This document shows, piece by piece, positions 21,794 to 28,537 of a stretch of 42,193 nucleotides of DNA; position 1 is the first letter of the stretch; every line of letters begins with the position of its first letter. Position numbers and translations under genes: made by a program. The notes below the pieces were generated by a model. The model worked only from the letters and a program-made list of their open reading frames with translations. It was not told where the DNA came from and did not search any database. Source of the DNA: Planctomycetota bacterium (GTDB lineage Bacteria > Planctomycetota > UBA1135 > GCA-002686595); assembly GCA_016872795.1 (NCBI GenBank), contig VGYZ01000030.1:1-42193 (forward strand), read 5' to 3'.

Positions 21794-22900
21794 TCAGTCG
21801 ACCGCGAGCGACAGCACGATCTCGAACACGATCAGCAGCACGATCAGGATCTCGAGCACTTCGGCACGCAGGGTCGACGCGTCGTCGTGAAGCTTGTCGT
21901 AGACATTGTCGAGCGCCGCGAGCTTGCGCTGAGCCGCGTCGTTCCATTCCTGCAGGCGAAAGCGCGTCCCCGCCTGTCGCAGCACGCGCGCCAGAAACTG
22001 GTCGCCCGACACCTTGAGCGTGTTGCCGACGCGCTCGAACAGGAAGGCTGCTTCCAGTTGCATCGAAGAGAGGCGGCGCAGGTCGCGACGCAACGCGAGC
22101 GGGCCGTACAAGTGTCGCGTCTCGCGCCGCGAGAGCGAGCGGTACGAGTCCTCGAGCGCGGCATCGAGCTGCGCGTCGAGGAAGCGCATCTCGAGCAGTT
22201 GCACATTGGCGTACTCGAGCAAACGCAGCACATCCTCAGGCTGGTCGTCGAGCACCACCGCCGCGTGCCAATCCACGAGCGTCAGGTCGTCGGGGCCGTA
22301 CTGCAACCGCACCGACAGCGCGTCGGCCTGCACTTCGCGCGAGAGCGGCGCGCGCTCGGCCCGCAGGATGCCCGCCAGCAGCGGGCCGCAGTCCGCGAGA
22401 AAGCGTTCAGCGTCATCGCCGAGCATGTGCGCGGGCAGACGAAACACGGAGTAGTCCTCGAACACATCCGCGAGACCGGGCTTCGTCACATGCGCGGGAA
22501 TCGCCTGCGCCAAGGCCAGCGCCCGGGCGCGAGCCGCATCCTCGAGCGATGTGTCGACGGCCAGCGCGCAAGACAGCTCGACGCAGTCCGCGAGCTCGCG
22601 GTCCATCGCGATCGCGAAGGACACGAGCACGGCCCCGAACTCGAAGATCACCACCTCGCATGTCGCTTCCGTGGTCCAGCGCCCGATGGCGAGCGGTTCG
22701 CAGCTCTGCACGATGCGGAGCGGAGGCGGCTTGAACTGGAAGTACGCGGGCGCCGGGTGCGTATGGCCGAGCTTGCCCTCGCTGCTCGGCTCGCGAATCG
22801 CGCGGGCTGCGCCTGCGAGATCGATCGACTGCGCCACATCGAACGCAAACAGCGCACGGCACTCGCCGCGCGCATTGCCCAGAGCCCCCGCGCCCGACAT
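21794..22900 (-). CDS. RMND1/Sif2/YagE (DUF155) family membrane protein
   Basis: 368 residues. The DUF155 hallmark is present: TCEVVIFEFGAVLVSFAIA, EDYSVFRLPAHMLGDDAERF, a helical region with LLEMRFLDAQLDAAL, and a single C-terminal membrane segment (EILIVLLIVFEIVLSLAV) that ends the protein. Eukaryotic relatives (RMND1, RMD1) act in mitochondrial translation or membrane organisation; the bacterial function is unknown. The ATG at 22900 lies 6 bases after a -10 element. It converges with the GNAT fusion (7 bases apart) and is divergent from ppk2. Confidence 0.85.
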   Translation of the reverse strand: MSGAGALGNARGECRALFAFDVAQSIDLAGAARAIREPSSEGKLGHTHPAPAYFQFKPPPLRIVQSCEPLAIGRWTTEATCEVVIFEFGAVLVSFAIAMDRELADCVELSCALAVDTSLEDAARARALALAQAIPAHVTKPGLADVFEDYSVFRLPAHMLGDDAERFLADCGPLLAGILRAERAPLSREVQADALSVRLQYGPDDLTLVDWHAAVVLDDQPEDVLRLLEYANVQLLEMRFLDAQLDAALEDSYRSLSRRETRHLYGPLALRRDLRRLSSMQLEAAFLFERVGNTLKVSGDQFLARVLRQAGTRFRLQEWNDAAQRKLAALDNVYDKLHDDASTLRAEVLEILIVLLIVFEIVLSLAVD

Positions 22901-22906
22901 GCGCCC

Positions 22907-22936
22907 AATCTAGACCATGCGGAGCGTCGTCTCCAA
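22907..22936 (-). promoter_or_regulatory. Promoter for leaderless RMND1-like gene (TTGGAG-N18-TAGATT)
   Basis: TTGGAG (22936-22931) and TAGATT (22912-22907) are 18 bases apart on the minus strand; the -10 ends 6 bases before the ATG at 22900. It shares the 70-base gap with the ppk2 promoter. Confidence 0.6.
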
Positions 22937-22957
22937 CGGCCGGCTAGCGGGCCCTGC

Positions 22958-22963
22958 TACGCT
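22958..22963 (+). promoter_or_regulatory. -10 element for leaderless ppk2 (TACGCT)
   Basis: TGCTACGCT ends 7 bases before the ATG at 22971; transcription should start at the A of the start codon. Confidence 0.6.
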
Positions 22964-22970
22964 CCTCGCC

Positions 22971-23876
22971 ATGAAGGACGCGATCGTGATCGGTACCGCT
23001 CGTCGGCTCGCGCGCTCCTGTGAGGTTCGCCGCCCCGGCGGATTCCGACTCTCGCGCTTCGATCCTGCGGACACAGGCCCGTTCGGCTCGGAGGACAAGC
23101 CGCGCGCGCAGGAGATGCTCGGCGACAGCATCCGGATGCTCAGCGAGCTTCAGGATCGGCTGTACGCGCAGGACCGCTGGTCGCTGCTCGTGATCTTTCA
23201 AGCCATGGATGCGGCCGGGAAGGACGGCGCCATCAAGCACGTGATGAGCGGTGTCAATCCGGCCGGCTGCGAGGTGCACTCGTTCAAGGCGCCGAGCACG
23301 ACCGAGCTCGACCACGACTACATGTGGCGGGCACTGCGCGTGGCGCCTCCGCGCGGGACGATCGGCATCTTCAATCGCTCGTACTACGAGGAGGTGCTCG
23401 TAGCGCGCGTGCACCCCGAGATCTTGGGCCGCCAGCGCATTCCGCCCGAGCTCGTGACCCGGCGCATCTGGAACGAGCGTTTCCGCGACATGCGGCGCAT
23501 CGAGCGCTACCTCGCGCGCAACGGCACGGTCGTTCGAAAGATCTTCCTCAATGTCTCGAAGGCTGAGCAGAAGCGGCGCTTCCTCGAGCGCATCGACGAG
23601 CCCGAAAAGAACTGGAAGTTCTCCGAGGCGGACCTCGGCGAGCGCGCCCACTGGGACGAGTACATGCACGCCTATGGCGACATGATCCGCAGCACGTCGA
23701 GCGAGCACGCGCCGTGGTACGTGGTTCCGGCGGACAACAAGTGGTTCACGCGCATCGCCGTCGCGTCGATCCTCGTCGACGCACTCGCGAGCCTCGACCT
23801 GCGCTACCCTGCGGTCGATCGAAAGCGCCGCGCGGCTCTCGCCGTGGCGCGCAGGCAACTGCTCTCCGAGGATTGA
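22971..23876 (+). CDS. ppk2: Polyphosphate kinase 2, class III-like
   Basis: 301 residues from the ATG at 22971. Walker A FQAMDAAGKDGAIKHVM, followed by the PPK2 lid and conserved regions (LDHDYMWRALRVAPPRGTIG, IFNRSYYEEVLVARVHPE, APWYVVPADNKWFTR). The SGVNPAGCEVHSFKAPS stretch matches the Deinococcus/Meiothermus-type class III enzymes, which use polyphosphate to phosphorylate AMP and ADP. An ATG-less longer frame exists upstream but crosses the promoter. A TPR lipoprotein gene follows after 3 bases. Confidence 0.93.
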   Translation: MKDAIVIGTARRLARSCEVRRPGGFRLSRFDPADTGPFGSEDKPRAQEMLGDSIRMLSELQDRLYAQDRWSLLVIFQAMDAAGKDGAIKHVMSGVNPAGCEVHSFKAPSTTELDHDYMWRALRVAPPRGTIGIFNRSYYEEVLVARVHPEILGRQRIPPELVTRRIWNERFRDMRRIERYLARNGTVVRKIFLNVSKAEQKRRFLERIDEPEKNWKFSEADLGERAHWDEYMHAYGDMIRSTSSEHAPWYVVPADNKWFTRIAVASILVDALASLDLRYPAVDRKRRAALAVARRQLLSED

Positions 23877-23879
23877 TCC

Positions 23880-24674
23880 ATGTTAGCTCGCTTCGCGCCC
23901 TTCGTCTCCCTGCTCGCCCTGCTGACCGCCTGCTCGGCTCCGCGCATCGATCTCGCGGCGTGGCGCGAGGCGGAGCTGTGCCCGCTTGTCGCCGAGAGCG
24001 AGGCGCCGGGTGCTCTGGCGCGCTTCGAAGAGCTGCGCGCGAAGGATGAGCTGTCCGAAGCGCGTCCGCTCGCCCTCGCGGCCGCCGCGGCGCTGCCCGA
24101 CGATCCCAAGGCGCTGTACGCGGCCTCGCTGGCAGAGTCGGATGGCATGGTTCTCAAGGCGGAGGATGACAAGGACGCGCGCAACCACTGCGCGGCGAGC
24201 GCGCTCGAGTATGCGCAGCGCGCCGTCGAGCGCGGGGCGAGCGGCGCGCGGGCGCAAGCCCAGCTCGCTTGGTCGCTCGGACTCACGACGCACCTGCAGC
24301 CGATGTCGGAGCGCAGCGGTCATGCTCGCAAGACATTGGAAGCCGTGGCGCGCGCGCTGGAAGCCGATCCCGACGAGCCGACGGCGCTCGCAACCTGCGC
24401 CCTCGTCCATCTGCGCCTGCAGACCCTGCCGTGGATCGCGAAGCTGATGGCATCCGACCTGCCGGATTCGAGCCTCGCGGACGCCGAGCGCTGTGCGTTG
24501 CGCGCCGTCGCGCTGCGCCCCAGTCGAGAAAATCGCAGCATCCTCGCCAAGGTGCTGATCGCCGCGGGTCGTGAGAACGAGGCGCGCGCCGTGATCGACG
24601 CCGGTCTCGCCGCCAAGCCGGAGTACCCGCGCGACCACGCGCTCGAGGCGAGCTTGCGCGCGCTGCGTCCGTGA
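23880..24674 (+). CDS. TPR-type lipoprotein
   Basis: 264 residues. A lipoprotein signal (LLALLTACS) is followed by an all-helical, Ala-rich region with TPR-like units (ALARFEELRAKDELSEAR, ALALAAAAALPDDPKALYAAS, LEAVARALEADPDEPTALAT, LRAVALRPSRENRSILAKVL). Likely an outer- or inner-membrane-anchored protein-binding scaffold. ATG at 23880, 3 bases after ppk2; the metallophosphoesterase starts 4 bases after it, so all three form one transcription unit. Confidence 0.8.
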   Translation: MLARFAPFVSLLALLTACSAPRIDLAAWREAELCPLVAESEAPGALARFEELRAKDELSEARPLALAAAAALPDDPKALYAASLAESDGMVLKAEDDKDARNHCAASALEYAQRAVERGASGARAQAQLAWSLGLTTHLQPMSERSGHARKTLEAVARALEADPDEPTALATCALVHLRLQTLPWIAKLMASDLPDSSLADAERCALRAVALRPSRENRSILAKVLIAAGRENEARAVIDAGLAAKPEYPRDHALEASLRALRP

Positions 24675-24678
24675 TCCG

Positions 24679-25806
24679 ATGTCCAGCATGTTCCCCGCGC
24701 TGCTGATCGCGGCTTCCTGCGCTATCGACTTCGCCGTACTGTCGCTGCTTCTGCGCAAGAGTGACCGCCCGCTCGGATTCGCTCGCGCGAAGCTGTCCCT
24801 GCTGCTCGTGGCGCTCGTCGCGACGATCAAGATGCCGTTCTTCGCGTGGGCGGCCGGCAGCTTTTTCTTCGGCGTCACGCTCGGTTGGGTGACGCTCGTC
24901 GCGGTCACGCCCATCGTCGCATGGCGTGTTCTGTTGCGACAGGATGCCACGCGAGCGACGCGGGCACTGGCTGCCGCAGGCGCGCTCGGCCTGCCGGCGC
25001 TCGGTCTCTACGGCTCGTTCTTCGAGCCACGCAACCTCCAGCTCGAGCGCGTGGAAGTGCCGATCGATGTCGCGCACGCGCCCGCCGAGCCGCTGCGCAT
25101 CGCGGTCCTCGCCGACATCCAGTCGCGCTCTGTCGATGAGCACCTGCGCACCGCAGTCCGCGAGGCCATGCGCTTCGCCCCGCACCTCATCGTGCTGCCG
25201 GGCGATTTGATCCAACTCGAGAGCGAGGCGGAGTATCTCGCCGCGGTGCCGGAGTTCCGCGCGCTGCTCGAGCCGCTCGACGCCCCGCTTGGCGTCTACT
25301 TCGTGATCGGGAACACCGACACGGACGAGCTCGTCGCGCGCGTCTTCGAGGGTACTCGCGTGCGCCTGCTGGTCGACGAGTCGGTCGAACTCGAGTTCGG
25401 CGGTCGGCGGATCGTGCTCGGCGGCGCCGACATCTTCCAGCTCTCCCCCTCATCGCCCGAGTGCTTCGTCTCGCGCTTCGATCGCCGCGAGGCCGACGAG
25501 CTGCGCATCCTCGTCAGCCACCTGCCCGACCACGGACTCACCTGGCTGGGCGGCGCAAAGCCGGCGATCGACCTCGCCATCGCTGGTCACACGCACGGCG
25601 GCCAAGTCACGCTCCCCGGCTTCGGTCCGCCCGTCACGCTCTCGCTCGTGCCCCGCGCCGTGGCCGCCGGAGGCCTGCACCGCGTCGACGGCCGCCAGAT
25701 CTACGTCTCGCGCGGCATCGGAATGGAGCGCGGCCTCGCTCCCCCGCTGCGCCTCCTCTGCCCGCCGGAACTCTCACTCCTCACGCTCGTGCCAGCGCGC
25801 GATTGA
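24679..25806 (+). CDS. Membrane-anchored calcineurin-like metallophosphoesterase with altered ligands
   Basis: 375 residues. Three or four N-terminal membrane spans (about 5-25, 40-60, 62-83, 97-113) precede a YkuE/YaeI-like phosphoesterase domain. Motifs: LADIQ (D146, Q148), LPGDLI (D176), GNTD (N212, T213, D214), SHLPDH (H281) and GHTHGGQV (H304, H306). Usual enzymes have D-x-H and GNHD; here the first His is Gln and the second is Thr, which should weaken metal binding or general-acid catalysis. Relatives such as LpxG or YkuE act on lipid phosphates or cell-wall precursors; the substrate here is unknown. Confidence 0.85.
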   Translation: MSSMFPALLIAASCAIDFAVLSLLLRKSDRPLGFARAKLSLLLVALVATIKMPFFAWAAGSFFFGVTLGWVTLVAVTPIVAWRVLLRQDATRATRALAAAGALGLPALGLYGSFFEPRNLQLERVEVPIDVAHAPAEPLRIAVLADIQSRSVDEHLRTAVREAMRFAPHLIVLPGDLIQLESEAEYLAAVPEFRALLEPLDAPLGVYFVIGNTDTDELVARVFEGTRVRLLVDESVELEFGGRRIVLGGADIFQLSPSSPECFVSRFDRREADELRILVSHLPDHGLTWLGGAKPAIDLAIAGHTHGGQVTLPGFGPPVTLSLVPRAVAAGGLHRVDGRQIYVSRGIGMERGLAPPLRLLCPPELSLLTLVPARD

Positions 25807-25832
25807 CCTCGCCGCACGCGTGGAGCTACGGT
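25803..25832 (+). promoter_or_regulatory. Promoter for leaderless histidine kinase gene (TTGACC-N18-TACGGT)
   Basis: TTGACC (25803-25808) overlaps the preceding stop codon; TACGGT (25827-25832, context AGCTACGGT) ends 6 bases before the GTG at 25839. Confidence 0.7.
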
Positions 25833-25838
25833 CGCTGC

Positions 25839-27761
25839 GTGCGCTCCCCTCGCCGACTCGCGCTGCTTCTGTCCGGGCTGCTGCTCTCGCTCGCGGCTCT
25901 CGGAGCATTCGGCCTGCGTGCGTGGCGTGTGGACGAGGGGGAAGCGCGAGCGCGTTACGAGTCGCAGGCCCGAGCGATGACGCGCGCGGTGAAGCAAGCG
26001 CTGACGCGGACCGTGGAGCGTCTCGAAGACTCGCCCCATGCCGTCGCTTGGAGAGCGTCCACGGCCGGCCAATTGCTGCAGCCCGTGCCTGCCGTGCTCG
26101 TTCTTCCGGACGCGGAAGACGCGGCGCTGAAGGCCGCGGTCACCGCGGAGGTCGATGCGTTGGACCGCGCTGAGCGCAGCCGAGACGCTGAGCTTCGCCT
26201 CGCGGAGTTGGCCGAACGCGTCGATCGACCCGGCATTTCCGCGTGGGCGTCAGGTTGGTACGCTGCGCGGGCCTTGCGCTCCGGAGACTCGGCACGCGCG
26301 CGCAAGGCGTGGGAACGAGTCGCGCGCATGGAATCGAGCCTGCGCGATGAACGCGGGCTGCCCGTCGCGCTTGCCGCGCTCAGCGAGCTTGCGGCGCTCG
26401 ACTCCGATCCTGTCGAAGCGCTCACGGCCCTGCATGGGGCTCTGCTGGCGGCGCGCGCATCACTGGACGACACGGCCACAGCGTTCCTGTTGCTCAATGT
26501 CGAGGAGCGCGTCGCCCAGCGCGATGCGGCCGCGGCCGAGCTCCTTCGAGCCGAACGTCTACGCGCCACGCGCGCGCTCCGTGTGGCGGCAGCATGGCGG
26601 CGTGGGGCACCCGAGCAGCTCGACACGGAGTTGGAGCGAAGTTCCTGGCGTGTGCTGTTGCCGCAGGATCCCTTGCTCGTGCAGCTGGGCACATCCGAGT
26701 TCGTGCTGCTCGCGCGCTCCACTCCCGACGGTTGGTTCGGCGCGGCCGCAGAGCTCGAGGACGTGCTCGCCGCGGTCTTGACGGCCGATGAGGTCCGCAG
26801 CTGGAACGAGCTTGGCTTCGGGGCTCAGCTGCTCGATGAGAGCGGCGCGCTCCTGGCTGGCGAAGCCATGGCGGAGGACTCGCCACAAGCTCGCGCAGTC
26901 CTCGCCGCACCCTTCGAGCGCTGCACCGTTCGCTGCAGCGGCTTGCGTTTCGAAGAATTCGTCGCGAGCGAACGGCGACGCTTCGCATGGCTTGTGGGCG
27001 TGGGCATCCTGGCCTTCACGGTCGCCTCGGTTGCGGCGTTTGCCACGGTGCGAGCCGTGACGCGCGAAGCGCGACTGTCGCGGGAGCGTGAGCAGTTCGT
27101 CGCGGCCGTGACGCACGAACTCAAGACGCCGATCGCGTCCATTCGGCTGCTCGCTGAGCTACTCGAATCCGGAACCGTTGCTCACGACAAGGCGCGCGAC
27201 TTCGGTCGACGCACGGTTCGGGAAGCCGACCGGCTTGCGCGCCTCGTCGATGGCGTCCTGCGTTACGCGCGCGTGGAGAAGGGGCTCGACCGTAGCGCTC
27301 GGACGCGCGAGGACTTGCGAGTCCTCGCGCTGGAAGCGCTCGACTCCGTTCAGCCGTTGGCGCACGAGCGAGGCTTCGAGCTGCGCTCGCAAGTGGAGAG
27401 CATGAGCGTGCATGTCGATCGCGACGCCATCGTGGGCGCACTCGCGGAACTCTTGGACAATGCCACCAAGTACGGCGATCCGAGCGGCGGCGTCGACTTG
27501 AGCTGCGAGGTCGGTGAGACCTGCGTGCGGCTGTGCGTGCAGGACCGCGGTCGCGGCATCGATCCCGCGCGTCGCGAGAGCATCTTTGAGCCTTTCCGAA
27601 GGCTCGCCGACGAGGCGACTCGCGAGCAGCGCGGAGTCGGACTCGGGCTCGCGCTCGTGAGGAGTGTTGCGCGGGCGCATGGCGGCGACGTGCGCTGCGA
27701 GGCGCGCGCTGGTGGCGGAGCTCGCTTTGTGCTCGAGATCGAGCGAGGATTCCGGGCGTGA
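25839..27761 (+). CDS. Sensor histidine kinase with large helical extracytoplasmic domain
   Basis: 640 residues from the GTG at 25839. First membrane span about 7-26; a long outside domain (27-380), mostly helical and TPR-like in its first two thirds, then a mixed region; second span about 383-404 (WLVGVGILAFTVASVAAF). No HAMP is evident. HisKA with H426 in AAVTHELKTPI; HATPase_c with N-box LDNATKYG (541), DRGRGIDP (about 569) and GVGLGLAL (about 601). It phosphorylates the response regulator encoded next, whose start overlaps its stop (GTGA). The ligand is unknown; the helical domain suggests protein or envelope-state sensing. Confidence 0.9.
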   Translation: MRSPRRLALLLSGLLLSLAALGAFGLRAWRVDEGEARARYESQARAMTRAVKQALTRTVERLEDSPHAVAWRASTAGQLLQPVPAVLVLPDAEDAALKAAVTAEVDALDRAERSRDAELRLAELAERVDRPGISAWASGWYAARALRSGDSARARKAWERVARMESSLRDERGLPVALAALSELAALDSDPVEALTALHGALLAARASLDDTATAFLLLNVEERVAQRDAAAAELLRAERLRATRALRVAAAWRRGAPEQLDTELERSSWRVLLPQDPLLVQLGTSEFVLLARSTPDGWFGAAAELEDVLAAVLTADEVRSWNELGFGAQLLDESGALLAGEAMAEDSPQARAVLAAPFERCTVRCSGLRFEEFVASERRRFAWLVGVGILAFTVASVAAFATVRAVTREARLSREREQFVAAVTHELKTPIASIRLLAELLESGTVAHDKARDFGRRTVREADRLARLVDGVLRYARVEKGLDRSARTREDLRVLALEALDSVQPLAHERGFELRSQVESMSVHVDRDAIVGALAELLDNATKYGDPSGGVDLSCEVGETCVRLCVQDRGRGIDPARRESIFEPFRRLADEATREQRGVGLGLALVRSVARAHGGDVRCEARAGGGARFVLEIERGFRA

Positions 27762-28447
27762 AACCGCGCCGCATCTTGGTGGTCGAAGACGAGGAGTCGC
27801 TCGCCGTCGGGCTCGAGTACGCGTTGGCGCGCGAGGGCTTCGAAGTTGTCGTTGCGCGCGACGGAACTGCGGCGATGGAGGCCCTGAAGCGCGAGGCGCT
27901 CGACCTCGTGCTCCTCGATGTGATGCTCCCGCGCAAGTCGGGCTTCGAGGTTCTCATGTCCCTGCGACGCGCAGGCCGCGAGCTGCCCGTGATCCTGCTC
28001 ACGGCGAAGAACCAAGAGATCGACAAGGTGCACGGCTTCGATCTCGGCGCGGATGACTACGTGACCAAGCCCTTCAGTCTCGTCGAGCTTCTCGCTCGCG
28101 TGAAGGCGCGCCTACGCTCGCGCGCCGATTCGAACATGGACTGCCCTGCCATGCTCGAGATCGGTCCCGCGCGGATCGACTTGCGAGCGCTACGGGCCAC
28201 TCTCGATGACCGAGTTGTGGAGCTCTCGCTGCGCGAAGCCGACATGCTGCGACTCCTGTGGCGCGAGCGCGGTCGCCCCGTTTCGCGCGAACGCTTTCTC
28301 GAGGAAGTCTGGGGACACGAGAGCTCGCCCACGACGCGCACGGTCGACCAGCACATGCTCAAGCTCCGACAGAAGGTGGAGCGCGATCCAGCGGCGCCGC
28401 GTCACCTGCTCACAGCCTTCGGAGTCGGTTACCGGCTCGAATCCTGA
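27758..28447 (+). CDS. OmpR/PhoB-family response regulator
   Basis: 229 residues, GTG start overlapping the kinase stop by 4 bases. Receiver domain: acidic pocket VVEDEE, phosphoacceptor D54 in LVLLDVMLP, LLTAK and the conserved Lys in DDYVTKPFSLVELLARV. A C-terminal winged helix follows (SLREADMLRLLWRERGRPVSRE, TVDQHMLKLRQKVE, GVGYRLES). It should bind direct repeats of about 10-11 bases; such repeats lie immediately downstream at 28451-28493. Confidence 0.93.
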   Translation: MKPRRILVVEDEESLAVGLEYALAREGFEVVVARDGTAAMEALKREALDLVLLDVMLPRKSGFEVLMSLRRAGRELPVILLTAKNQEIDKVHGFDLGADDYVTKPFSLVELLARVKARLRSRADSNMDCPAMLEIGPARIDLRALRATLDDRVVELSLREADMLRLLWRERGRPVSRERFLEEVWGHESSPTTRTVDQHMLKLRQKVERDPAAPRHLLTAFGVGYRLES

Positions 28448-28450
28448 ACG

Positions 28451-28493
28451 TTTGACAGCTTTTGACAACTTGCGACCAAGCCCGTGACAAGCT
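28451..28493 (+). promoter_or_regulatory. Tandem TTTGACARCT repeats, putative response-regulator operator/promoter
   Basis: TTTGACAGCT (28451-28460) and TTTGACAACT (28461-28470) are perfect 10-bp-period neighbours; a third related copy, GTGACAAGCT, begins at 28484, 22 bases after the second core. The reverse complement gives TGTCAAA repeats reminiscent of PhoB-type boxes, though with a 10- rather than 11-base period. TTGACA may also serve as the -35 box; no strong -10 is obvious, as expected for an activated promoter. Confidence 0.6.
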
Positions 28494-28523
28494 GCGGCCG
28501 TCGGGAGCGTCTCATCGGTATTC

Positions 28524-28529
28524 AGGAGG
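28524..28529 (+). promoter_or_regulatory. Strong Shine-Dalgarno site AGGAGG of the secreted HEAT protein
   Basis: AGGAGG sits 8 bases before the ATG at 28538. It is the only full consensus ribosome site noticed in the window, which is otherwise poor in them, and fixes the start codon. Confidence 0.85.
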
Positions 28530-28537
28530 AATCGACC

